Below, in pieces: positions 12,508 to 20,700 of a DNA stretch of 22,618 nucleotides. The notes beneath the pieces are model-generated. The model did no database searches, was not told the DNA's origin, and saw nothing but the letters and a program-made list of their open reading frames with translations. Made by a program: the position numbers and the translations under genes. This DNA comes from a virus: positions 1 through 22,618 of IMG/VR virus record IMGVR_UViG_3300032069_000056; one strand, written 5' to 3'. Position 1 is the first letter of the stretch. Every line of letters begins with the position of its first letter.

Positions 12508-13377
12508 GTGGAAAGCAACGAATTATCTTCATACAGGGATTTTATCGTTCGCAACCAGCAATATGCGAAACCAATATCCTGGGAGGAACTTCAGAACCAA
12601 ATTGAACAAGCAGGAATCTACCTTGCCGAGATTTATCCCGACCTTAATCCCTCTGGCAAGACAACCTCCGACCTGAAAGCGAAACTTATAAAAGAACTGA
12701 ATATAGGTTTCCTCTTAAAAAGATTGGATTGGGTGGTGACTATTGTCGCCGAGCATCCATATCCTGATTATATCGAGAAGGAATTGTTGCTCACCAATTC
12801 GGAAATAGGGACTTTCTCTGTTTTATTACTGGTGCCCGAAAAAGAACATCGTTGCGCGATAATCGGTCTGCACGGACATAGATACGATAATACCGGGTTC
12901 AGGGACAGGTATGGTGTGAAAGAGTGGCCAAAACAAGGATTTACGGTAGCTATGCCGACTTTTCGGGCAATGGGTTGCGATGCAACCGAGGAAATCATCA
13001 CTACGGAATTGGCTCTCAAAGGCTTTACCTTGATGGGATTGAGGATTTACGAGACATTAGTTCTGATAGAATACCTGAAACGCCAGCCCATCATCGACAG
13101 AATTGGAATTATGGGGCATTCGGGAGGCAGTGATGTGGCTTATCTGACTTCGATAATCAACCAGGACATAAAAGCACTGGCATTCGATATGTATCCTAAA
13201 CTATCTAACCTTTGCGAGGGAAGGATTCATTGCGAGACGATTCCAAGTCTGGCTGGATACGACAAGCAGATAAACGAATGGAAGTTTGAAATTCCTTTCA
13301 GGAAATGGGAATACAAGTATCCCAATGCCAAAGAGGAAATACTCGAATTTTTTAATAAGAATTTAAAAATTAACTAA
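12508..13377 (+). CDS. alpha/beta-hydrolase, serine type
   Basis: A 289-aa enzyme. The nucleophile elbow GHSGG places Ser205 as the catalytic serine, and LHGHRYDN (122-128) supplies the oxyanion-hole strand end, as in esterase and dienelactone-hydrolase-type alpha/beta-hydrolases. Possible acid and base residues are Asp227 (AFDMYP) and His241 (IHCETIP). The region after residue 241 is short and lacks an evident final strand and canonical His, so the triad is uncertain. The start is a GTG, 4 bp after the preceding stop. Between portal and scaffold, phages usually carry a prohead protease; none is visible in this window. This enzyme may be a cargo, an envelope-acting esterase, or a substitute. 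Confidence 0.78.
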   Translation: MESNELSSYRDFIVRNQQYAKPISWEELQNQIEQAGIYLAEIYPDLNPSGKTTSDLKAKLIKELNIGFLLKRLDWVVTIVAEHPYPDYIEKELLLTNSEIGTFSVLLLVPEKEHRCAIIGLHGHRYDNTGFRDRYGVKEWPKQGFTVAMPTFRAMGCDATEEIITTELALKGFTLMGLRIYETLVLIEYLKRQPIIDRIGIMGHSGGSDVAYLTSIINQDIKALAFDMYPKLSNLCEGRIHCETIPSLAGYDKQINEWKFEIPFRKWEYKYPNAKEEILEFFNKNLKIN

Positions 13378-13383
13378 AATTTT

Positions 13384-13536
13384 ATGCCTTGTATCCCGGT
13401 AAAAGGAGGATATAAGATTCGCAGGTCAAAAGGCGGACTATATCCCAAAATATACAAATCAGAAATAGCTTGTGAATCGAGAGTGAATCAAATGGAGCAA
13501 TTTGAACATATGAAACTCCCGATGAAAATGAGGTAA
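13384..13536 (+). CDS. small conserved phage-type protein (50 aa)
   Basis: A 50-aa basic product beginning MPCIPVKGGYKIRRSKGG with YPKIYKSEIACESRVNQMEQF. This resembles short proteins that are often found next to portal and protease genes in phages. Two cysteines (Cys3, Cys30) are present. It begins 4 bp after the hydrolase stop and ends 1 bp before the next ATG. The function is unknown; support is the tight spacing and the familiar N-terminal pattern. Confidence 0.6.
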   Translation: MPCIPVKGGYKIRRSKGGLYPKIYKSEIACESRVNQMEQFEHMKLPMKMR

Positions 13537-13537
13537 T

Positions 13538-13975
13538 ATGGACGAATTCCACAAAATAGAGACTACCCAATACAAGAAAGTATACTGGGAAGGGTCTCAA
13601 AACCGACTGATTCGCTGGTGGATTTACCTTTTGAAGGGCTTGAACATGGTCAATGAGTTCAAGTATGTGGTGGCGACAATAATAGCACTATACGCCATTC
13701 TACATTTTCATACCCCAGTATGGATGATAATTGCCGGATCAGCCTGTCTTCCGCCCCTGATAATTCTCGGTAGGTGGAATGTCAAAAAAGCATCAAAAGT
13801 CAACCAGTGGATAGATACCGAGTTCGGAAACATTATCAAATGGAATGACTATAACATTAAGGTTGAAACTTTGAATAAATTAAAGGAGATTTGCGATAAA
13901 TTAGGCGAGTTAAATAGTAATCGCCCAAAACCTGAGAAGATTATTGACCAAAATCCTACCAAGGACGGAAAATAA
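13538..13975 (+). CDS. two-span membrane protein in the head module
   Basis: A 145-aa protein with a 40-residue polar N-terminus and two adjacent hydrophobic spans (about 43-58 and 61-78, separated by HTP), then a charged cytoplasmic-type C-terminus of about 65 residues (LNKLKEICDKLGEL). This hairpin topology resembles phage membrane proteins of unknown role. It is odd to find one between the hydrolase and the scaffold gene. It could tether the hydrolase or the assembling prohead to the membrane. The family is not recognised. Confidence 0.6.
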   Translation: MDEFHKIETTQYKKVYWEGSQNRLIRWWIYLLKGLNMVNEFKYVVATIIALYAILHFHTPVWMIIAGSACLPPLIILGRWNVKKASKVNQWIDTEFGNIIKWNDYNIKVETLNKLKEICDKLGELNSNRPKPEKIIDQNPTKDGK

Positions 13976-13998
13976 TCGGACAAGGACGGGCAAAAACA

Positions 13999-14751
13999 AT
14001 GGAAAATCCAAAACCCGATGAACTCGGAACGGATGAGAGGAAGGGAAACCTCGGGGATCCTTTAAATCCCGACCAAACCCCAAAGGAGCCAGTTAGAGGT
14101 TCTGACGATTCTTTGGCATTAAAAAAACAGCTCAAGGAATCTTCCGAGGAAGGTATTCGTCTTGCAAAAGAGAATAAAAAACTCGCTGAAGAGAACGAAA
14201 GGCTAAAAACCGAGTCAGGGGATAAAAGCCTTGGCGAAATCCCTCTTGACCAGAAGGAGTTGGAAAAGAAATATCCCGACTGGGATGTTATGACCGACTC
14301 CGAGAAGGAAAATATCCGGACAACGGAACGCCTTAAAATAAAGCAGGACAAATTAGATAAAGACCTGCGGAAAGAGAAACAGGACAGGCTCAAAAAGGAA
14401 GAGGAGGACAGGTTTGAGAAGGACTTCAGAAAGGTTCTTGCAAACCCAGCCTTCGCGGAAGACCTGAAAGGCAAAGAAGATGAATTCAAGGAGTTCTGTT
14501 ATCAGGACGAAAATCTTGGGACGACCAATTTGGAAGTCTTAGCTAAGTCTTTCTTGTTCGATGTCGTAAAGAACAAGAAAAAAGACGATGAGACGCCAAA
14601 AGGAGAAGGATTGGAATCAGGAACGGCCGGGAACAAACAAGTTCCGCCCAAAGAAGGATACACTGCTGAAGAAGCGGATGCACTAAGATTGTCCAATCCC
14701 CGAAAGTATAACGAGATGATTCGGGACGGGAAACTCAAGATTGTAGATTGA
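13999..14751 (+). CDS. capsid scaffold protein
   Basis: Guides coat assembly and leaves the head before or during packaging. The 250-aa product has the composition of scaffolds: acidic, Lys/Glu-rich, disordered N-terminus, long coiled coil (about 40-75 and again about 105-145), and a short basic C-terminal segment (SNPRKYNEMIRDGKLKIVD) that resembles the coat-binding end of many scaffolds. It lies directly before the major capsid gene. No protease domain is fused to it. The ribosome site for the coat gene lies just after its stop. Confidence 0.82.
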   Translation: MENPKPDELGTDERKGNLGDPLNPDQTPKEPVRGSDDSLALKKQLKESSEEGIRLAKENKKLAEENERLKTESGDKSLGEIPLDQKELEKKYPDWDVMTDSEKENIRTTERLKIKQDKLDKDLRKEKQDRLKKEEEDRFEKDFRKVLANPAFAEDLKGKEDEFKEFCYQDENLGTTNLEVLAKSFLFDVVKNKKKDDETPKGEGLESGTAGNKQVPPKEGYTAEEADALRLSNPRKYNEMIRDGKLKIVD

Positions 14752-14762
14752 GGTCGAGAAGA

Positions 14763-14797
14763 GAGGAAACTAATTTTATCGGAAAGCGATAAAAATG
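14763..14797 (+). promoter_or_regulatory. hairpin-bridged ribosome site of the capsid gene
   Basis: A GAGGA purine core (14763-14767) lies far from the ATG at 14795, about 26 nt. Between them TTTATCG (14775-14781) pairs exactly with CGATAAA (14787-14793) around a 5-nt GAAAG loop. Folding this 19-nt hairpin reduces the effective gap to about 7 nt. Phage T4 genes 38 and 25 are known examples of such structure-assisted initiation. Confidence 0.5.
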
Positions 14798-16742
14798 GCT
14801 AATACACACTTTGGCATTAAATTTGCCAGTAAATGTGTAAAGAAATTCTACGAAGCCGCCGTTACCCCGAAGATTACCAATGACTGGTACGAGGGTTTTT
14901 AAACAAAAAAAGCCCCATTAGAGCTCTTTTAAAATTTATTGACAAGCTTTTTCTGTCAATCTATAAGATTTGATTTAGTAATCTTGACTACCATTTCAGG
15001 ACAACTTCTTAGAAGATGATGATAGGCACAATGATTGGTTTTGTCAGGAAAAAGATATAGATTTTCTAATCTATTATCATCTTTAATCTCGTTGATGTGA
15101 TGGACTAATTCATTTTCAGTTAAATAACGATTGAGATATTTTTCTATTACCAATCTATGTTCACAAATATATCCTTGTTTGGTGGCAAATGGATGACGGG
15201 GTTGATAAATCATAATATATCCACTGGATTTTTTCCTTCTTCCACCCTTCCAATGACGACTTCTTTTACCTTCGAGCGCTTTACGGATATTATTTGTTGC
15301 TTCTTCAGAGCGGATAATCTTTTTATCCTTACACCAAGGAATGTTTCCTTTCCTAAATTCTGTTGCAGGAGATATATGTTGACCTTTCTTGAATTCGGTA
15401 AAAGAAGAAAGATGTTGTCCCCTTTTAATTCTCCACTGATTACCTTTTGAAAATAAGAATTTTGTCATAATCTTAAAGCCCACCTTAAGCGGTCAGCTCT
15501 CGGTGGGCAAGATAACTAATAAAATAAGCTGACCGCTATATCTTAATTATAGGTTAATAAAAAAAGTTTGTCAATAGATTAGAGTTTTAATCGCAAACGA
15601 GGCTAATTCGGTGAAAATCCCAATGCCAAAAATGGTAATGGATGATGCCGAGCTAAATTGCCGAAAGGCATAAATGTGTAACGACTATATACCTCGCCCG
15701 AAAGGGATAACATAGTCTGGACTTATGGGGAACCATAAGAATAACAAAATCGCAGATTAAAAACGGCAGAGCCGACAGACTGAAGATTAAGACCGTCAAT
15801 GAAAGTGGAGGTTTGCAGACTTATACTCCTGGGACAGCCCTTACTAAGGGCGCTTTGAGTGATACCGAAGCATCATTGATTCCTAATCAGAGAAAAGGTT
15901 ATTACTTTGAGATTGACGATGTGAATGAATTCGAGGACTACTGTGACGACCTGAAAGATAATATCCTTGACCAGAAGGTCAATGAGCTTTACGAAGCCAT
16001 TGATGCTTATGTTCTGGCGTTGTATACCGATGTTGCTTCTGGAAACAGGGTCGGAGTAGACCTTGTGGGAACAATGACGGTATCGGCTGCTGGAGCTGCT
16101 ACTGGAACTAGTTTCGTTGCCGCTTGTGCCGGAAGGGGCATAAAGTTTACGGCTGCCGGAACTATGTGGTACAGGGTGCTTAGCTATGACAGCGCGACAG
16201 CCTTGACCTTGGAGGATGATAAGGATGACGAGTCTACCCATTTTGATGCCGGAGCGCAAGCTGCCAATACTGCATATAGGATTGAAGCCGTGACTCCTGT
16301 TGAGGTTACAAAGACTAATATCTATGCCAAGATCGTGGCATTAAGAACTAAACTTGATGCCGTAAAGGCACCGAAAGCGAATAGATGGCTTGTGGTCAAT
16401 AGTTCGGTTGCCGGTCTCCTGCTTCAATCCGCCGAACTCATACCTGCGGTTGCTACCGCTTATGAGGAAGTGGTTAAGAACGGGAATATCGGAAGAATTG
16501 CCGGCTTCGATGTTTACGAAAGTGAACAGATAAGCGGCACCGATAGTTCTACTGCGGGTTTGCATATTCTCGCTGGGCATATTTCTTGGATGACATTTGC
16601 TTCTGCATTTGTTGCATCCACAATCGAGGAAGATTTGCCGGGAGAATTTGGCAAGGCCTACAAAGGTCTTAACTGCTACGGAGGAAAAGTTATCGATGTA
16701 AGAAGAAAGATGGCGGCAGAATTGTTCTGTTACACAGCATAA
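14795..16742 (+). CDS. major capsid protein, P22-like, split by a group I intron (join 14795..14896, 15753..16742)
   Basis: Forms the shell of the head. Exon 1 (34 codons) begins MANTHFGIKFASKCVKKFYE and ends NDWYEG. Exon 2 resumes QIKNGRADRLKIKTVNESGG and runs 329 codons. The spliced protein is 363 aa, starting with the N-arm and ending in YGGKVIDVRRKMAAELFCYT. The YEGxIKN join and the LQTYTPG strand fit the N-terminus of P22 gp5-like coats. Residues about 140-214 look like an inserted small beta domain (VGTMTVSAAG...TLEDDKDDE). Without splicing, translation stops after 35 residues (TAA at 14900-14902). Exon 2 alone would lack the N-arm. The ribosome site is bridged by a hairpin. The downstream gene starts 105 bp later. 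Confidence 0.88.
14938..14960. other. hairpin at the 3' end of the antisense endonuclease gene
   Basis: ATTGACA (14938-14944) pairs exactly with TGTCAAT (14954-14960) around a 9-nt loop. On the minus strand it contains the stop codon of the endonuclease gene and is followed by AAATTTT, so it could be a weak terminator. On the plus strand it could be part of the intron P2 region. Confidence 0.4.
14939..14967 (+). promoter_or_regulatory. possible sigma70-like promoter inside the intron, plus strand
   Basis: TTGACA (14939-14944), a 17-nt spacer and TATAAG (14962-14967) match the consensus at 11 of 12 positions. It would read through the intron toward exon 2. It overlaps the hairpin and the end of the antisense gene, so it may be fortuitous. 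Confidence 0.3.
14956..15468 (-). CDS. intron-encoded HNH homing endonuclease, antisense to its host gene
   Basis: Probably cuts intronless capsid genes to spread the intron. From the ATG at 15468 the protein is 170 aa. The N-terminus has repeated basic motifs FKKGQH, FRKGN and the WCK-type turn (about 20-45), a DNA-binding array common in HNH homing enzymes. The C-terminal catalytic part has EHRLVIEKYLNRYL and then VHHINEIKDDNRLENLYLF, the HNH_3-type H-H-N pattern. An in-frame GTG at 15483 is a less likely start; AAGGTGG at 15480-15486 favours the ATG. It has its own consensus promoter upstream (15546-15574) and a structured leader. Opposite orientation to the intron is unusual among group I intron endonucleases. 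Confidence 0.85.
   Translation of the reverse strand: MTKFLFSKGNQWRIKRGQHLSSFTEFKKGQHISPATEFRKGNIPWCKDKKIIRSEEATNNIRKALEGKRSRHWKGGRRKKSSGYIMIYQPRHPFATKQGYICEHRLVIEKYLNRYLTENELVHHINEIKDDNRLENLYLFPDKTNHCAYHHLLRSCPEMVVKITKSNLID
15478..15537 (-). promoter_or_regulatory. pseudoknot-capable leader of the endonuclease mRNA
   Basis: On the minus-strand RNA an 11-bp perfect stem forms between 15537-15527 (AGCGGTCAGCT) and 15498-15488 (AGCTGACCGCT). Its 28-nt loop contains GCCCACC (15508-15502), which pairs exactly with GGTGGGC (15484-15478) downstream. That downstream strand is most of the ribosome-binding site AAGGTGG. The resulting H-type pseudoknot would hide the ribosome site. The pairings are direct; the control is inferred. 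Confidence 0.5.
15546..15574 (-). promoter_or_regulatory. exact-consensus sigma70 promoter of the endonuclease gene
   Basis: On the minus strand TTGACA (15574-15569), a 17-nt spacer and TATAAT (15551-15546) match the bacterial sigma70 consensus at all 12 positions. The predicted start near 15539 lies just before the 5' arm of the 11-bp leader stem, about 70 nt upstream of the endonuclease ATG. It points away from exon 2. Confidence 0.75.
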
Positions 16743-16770
16743 GTAATTCGACAACTTGTATTGTCTCTTA

Positions 16771-16826
16771 CCCCGTTGCTTCGGCATTAAATCGAGCCTT
16801 AGGCTTTCCGAAGGGCTTGAGCGGGG
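16771..16826 (+). other. GC-rich stem-loop between capsid and fibre genes
   Basis: CCCCG (16771-16775) pairs with CGGGG (16822-16826), and CGAGCC (16793-16798) pairs with GGCTTG (16814-16819), with one wobble. No U-tract follows, so it is not a standard terminator. It may slow ribosomes or stabilise the mRNA end, or reduce read-through from the highly expressed capsid gene. Confidence 0.35.
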
Positions 16827-16847
16827 GAAGGAAAGCAGATAATACAT

Positions 16848-17750
16848 ATGACACAGGAAGAAAAAAAATTACAAAACGAAAGAGACGAAAAAACAGCCGG
16901 ATTCCTGAAAATCGGCTATTCTTGGCTATCAGAGTTATTTAATAGTATTACCGATAAAATAGTCAAGGCACTTAATAAGGACATTTATAAGATACACATA
17001 GACAATCAGGTAGAAACCGATTTGAGCAAGATAGAAAAGAGCTTGGATAAGATAGCGGCAAAGGATACCAAACCGATAATCAATGTTGATGCCAATAATT
17101 TTGAATTTTTAAAATCAATCAAGAAAATCGAGGGCATTGATGGCGAGAAAGGGGAGAAAGGTGATAAGGGAGACAAGGGCGATCAGGGAGAAAAGGGAGA
17201 GAAAGGAGATACAGGTAGGGATGGAAAGGATGGAAAACAGGGGAAACAAGGAGAACAAGGAATGCTCGGAAAGGATGGTAAAGATGGCAAAGATGGAAAA
17301 AATGGGAAAGATGGAAAGGATGGCAAACCAGCAACATCAAAAGAAGTCATTGCCGCACTCAAAAAAGATATGCTCGATATTTCACATATAAAAGGATTGG
17401 AACAACATCTTAAAGTTTCCAGACAGCGAATGTATGGCGTCGGGCCGAGTGGTGCATTAACTACTGTTGCTCACGATAGCTCGATTACCGGGGACGGCAC
17501 TCCTGGAAATCCCTTGAGGGCAGTGGCAGGGACTGGAGGCGGTGCACCTACAATAGAAACTCCTGTTGGAGACGTAGACGGGGCAAATACCGCCTATACG
17601 ATTACTGCCGCCACTACACATATTATTCTTTTAAATGGTGTTGAATTGGAAGAAGGCGCAGGAAACGACTACACCATATCAGGGACAACTCTTACAATGC
17701 TTTATGCCCCTGAAACTGACAGTAAATTAAGACATCGTTATTGGATATGA
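16848..17750 (+). CDS. collagen-like fibre protein
   Basis: A 300-aa trimer-type surface protein. Residues 1-95 are helical and charged, likely the attachment and trimerisation part. Residues 96-161 are 22 uninterrupted Gly-X-Y triplets rich in GEK, GDK and GKD, the charge pattern that stabilises triple helices without hydroxyproline. Residues about 197-235 contain YGVGPSGALTTVAHDSSITG and GDGTPGNPLRAV, a segment common in phage tail fibres and appendages. The C-terminal domain (about 236-300) is a beta-type tip with ILLNGVELEEG and YTISGTTLTMLYAP. The next gene overlaps by ATGA. A neck, fibre or head-decoration role is inferred. Confidence 0.8.
   Translation: MTQEEKKLQNERDEKTAGFLKIGYSWLSELFNSITDKIVKALNKDIYKIHIDNQVETDLSKIEKSLDKIAAKDTKPIINVDANNFEFLKSIKKIEGIDGEKGEKGDKGDKGDQGEKGEKGDTGRDGKDGKQGKQGEQGMLGKDGKDGKDGKNGKDGKDGKPATSKEVIAALKKDMLDISHIKGLEQHLKVSRQRMYGVGPSGALTTVAHDSSITGDGTPGNPLRAVAGTGGGAPTIETPVGDVDGANTAYTITAATTHIILLNGVELEEGAGNDYTISGTTLTMLYAPETDSKLRHRYWI
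17133..17330 (+). repeat. triplet repeat encoding Gly-X-Y
   Basis: Sixty-six codons encode 22 collagen-type triplets. The 3' half is the most regular, with near-identical GGNAARGAT-type units from about 17270 to 17322, prone to expansion and contraction by slippage. Confidence 0.85.
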
Positions 17751-20700
17751 AAAAAATACTAATCTTTTGCCTTGAACATCCATTCGTAATTATATTCTCC
17801 GTAATAATTATCGGAGGTTTGACTTTTAGTGGAATAGTTTTGGTAAAGAATGGCAAAATTACTTTCGGCGCACCGACACAGATTAGGATTGCCCAGCAAA
17901 CTCTCTGGACAACAGATTTAGTGCCAGATGTAGATAATGCCGTGGATTTGGGTTCAAACAATAAAACAATCAGGAACGGTTATTTTGGTGGTTTGATGAC
18001 CTCTGGCAGTTTTGTCGGGGATTCCACTGCTTCAATCTCCGGCACAATCACCTTCGGCAATCTCATTTCCTGCGATACCATTGATAGTTCTGCCACCGGG
18101 CTTTTATCCTGTGGCACTGATGCTAGCGGGACAGGTGCCGCGATAGTTCATAGTTTAATGGATTCTGATTGGCATGGAGATACCTTATTGGCTTCCGTTT
18201 CGCAGGGTTCATTGATTGTCGGCAATGCAACCCCCAAATGGTCAGAACTTGTAATAGATGTTGTCTCGGGTTCGTTTTTACAAAGCGATGGCACAACTGC
18301 TTATTGGAATGATTATCAGGACCAGAATACCACTTATACCGCAGGGGATAATTTAACCTTGACTGGAACCGACTTTGATGTTGATGACCCGTTTGCCGTT
18401 GTTCACGCTTCCGCTTCAGGGGATTTCTCAACACCTTCTGGGCAGATAACTTCCGCAAGCATCGGGACTTTGGAACTTATAACCGACTTGGATATTTCAA
18501 GCTATACGAACCTGACCGCAGGAGACCATATAACTTTAACCGATGATGACTTGGATGTTGATGACGATTTTCTTTTAAATACTGGGGACACTGGCACTTG
18601 GGTTTCTCTAAGTGCTGACTTTCAGGCATTACAAGGGGTTATACCTTCTTTGAGTGCGACTACGACTTTTACTGGTGCTGGTTTAGCGGATTGTGATACT
18701 GCCGCCACTTCCAAATTGTTATGGTCTGATACAGGGGTTTTTTCTTGTGGCACAGATTCTAATTCCGTGACTGCGGCTTCTGACCCATTAAGTTTAATAG
18801 GCACTACACTTTCAATAGACACGGCTTCGGCTGGAGACAATGGTGTTCTTTCAGCCGCAAACTGGTCAACCTTTAACAATAAATTAGACCAAGCGGCTTC
18901 TACTTCATTTGTTTGGAGTCCCACTACTACTACTAACGCCTTTGAATTAAATGGTTTGGCTTCAGTTTCAGGATTAGCTACTTTTTACGGAGGCATACTT
19001 TCTTCCGGCAGTTTGACGGTTGATAGCACTGCTTCGCTTTCAGGGACAATAACTTTGGGAAATTTAGTTAGCTGTAATACCATTGATTCTGATGCTACCG
19101 GACTTCTGGCTTGCGGGACTGATGACGATGTGCCTGAAGTTAGTGATTTTGCCGCTTTGGTAGGCGGTCAAGGAATAGACAACAATTCAGGAACTTTGGA
19201 CTTTGATTTGACCGAATGGGATAACTTGGTTTGGGCATCGGGAAGCCAGACATCTCTAACTTTAACTGTAGACCTATCAGGAACAGACCCAGTAATAGAA
19301 TTCGGAAGTGATATTTTAAGAACTTCGGCATCTTGGAGCATAGACGATGCGGCTTCGCTTTCGGGAGCTTTTAATGTCGGAAGTTTAAAGTCCTGCGATA
19401 CCATAGACACGGATGCAAATGGACTTTTCGCTTGCGGCACGGACGCTACAGGAGGAGGTTCGGGGATGGTCACTCATGGCCTCCTTTCAGACGAATGGCA
19501 CAATGATGTTTCAAATGCTTCCGCTTCCGCAGGAGCTTTGATTTATGGGGCTGGAACAACTTGGACACCTCTGGCTGTCGGTGCTTCAGATTCATTTCTT
19601 TTTAGCGATGGAGTAAATCCTATTTATAAGTTAGACCCCGATATAGCATCAATGAGCATTACAGACCTTAAAACTTCAACTTTAACTGGAACACTAACAG
19701 GAGCTTTAACTGGTAATGCCTCTACTGCAACAAAGTTAGCTGCCAATGGCGCGAATTGTAATGCGGGAGAATATAATTTAGGAGTAGATGATTCTGGTGC
19801 TGCAGAAACCTGCACAGATGCCACTACTGAAATTAACTCTGTAATAAACGGAGCAGGTGGAACGAACTTAACTTGTTCTGCTCAATCTTGTGATGTAGAT
19901 GACGCCTTCCTTTTAAATACTGGAGATACTGGAACTTGGGCATCTTTGACTGTAGGGTTTAGCGCAAATCAGGCAGAGATAACTTCCCTGTCGGCTACAA
20001 CATTATTATTTCCCGCAGACTCTATAACCGAAGCCAACATCAATTTTGCCACTACTTGCAATTCTTCATCAAAACTTTACATTGATAGCGGAAACTTAGC
20101 TTGTAACGCAGACGCAACAGGCGGAGCGGGTGGCGAAGTTCACGGACTTTTAAATACCGATTGGCATACAGATGTCCTGCTTGCCTCTGTTTCAGAGGGA
20201 AGTGTAATCGTTGGTAACGCCACTCCCAAGTGGGCGGCAGTAGGAAAAGGAGCATCGGGAAGTTTTCTTGGAGGAGATGGAACTGATACTTTATTTACTA
20301 CTAATACAGGAAACATAGACATTTATGGTACTGCATCTGTTTCTGGGGCGTTTACCCTGGGAAGCAATCTTTCTGGGATAGGTGCATCTTTGTCTGATGA
20401 CTTGGACCTTGCTGACTTGAATGTTACTTCAGCGAGCATAGGAACTCTTTATGCTACGACTTTCAGTCCTACGTCTTTATCTGTTACCCACGTTTCGGTT
20501 TCTGATGACTTTGAATCCTTATACAGCAATCTTTCATCTGTGAGTATTACCAATACCTTCACTCTTGCCGGTGACCAACTATGGAATACCTCCAATTCAA
20601 GTAATCTTATGTCAAGCCACTCTTGGCAATTCTCTACTGGAACTATGGAATTTGACAATGGGGCATCTTTATCGGGAACCCTTGATTTGAATAATGTAGG

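Larger units (their letters stand above)
14897..15752 (+). other. group I self-splicing intron in the capsid gene
   Basis: An 856-nt intron with recognisable core pairings. P1: exon GGGU (14893-14896) with guide GCCC (14912-14915), U-G at the splice site. P3: CGAGG (15598-15602) with CCTCG (15692-15696). P4: TCGG (15608-15611) with CCGA (15648-15651). P5: ATCC (15617-15620) with GGAT (15640-15643). P6: TGCC-GAAA-GGCA (15659-15670). P7: GACTAT (15683-15688) with ATAGTC (15712-15717). P8: CCC-GAAA-GGG (15697-15706). P9: CTTATG with CATAAG (15722-15739). The 3' end is taken as G15752; G15755 would also keep frame. The endonuclease gene fills a peripheral loop between P1 and P3 on the opposite strand. 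Confidence 0.88.

Noticed and set aside
13956-14489. Long Ser/Phe-rich reading frame on the minus strand
   Set aside because: It is the complement of the Lys/Glu-rich scaffold gene; biased codons create such open frames and no ribosome site or family feature supports it.
14795-14902. A stand-alone 35-aa gene or a broken capsid pseudogene
   Set aside because: The stop comes directly after the predicted splice site and the remaining coat sequence resumes in frame after a complete group I core.
15813-16742. A separate capsid gene starting at TTG 15813
   Set aside because: It would lack the coat N-arm, which is encoded intact at 14795-14896, and the frame stays open upstream to the intron 3' splice site.
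16771-16826. Intrinsic terminator after the capsid gene
   Set aside because: The stem is present, but no U-tract follows on either strand, so it is listed only as a stem-loop.
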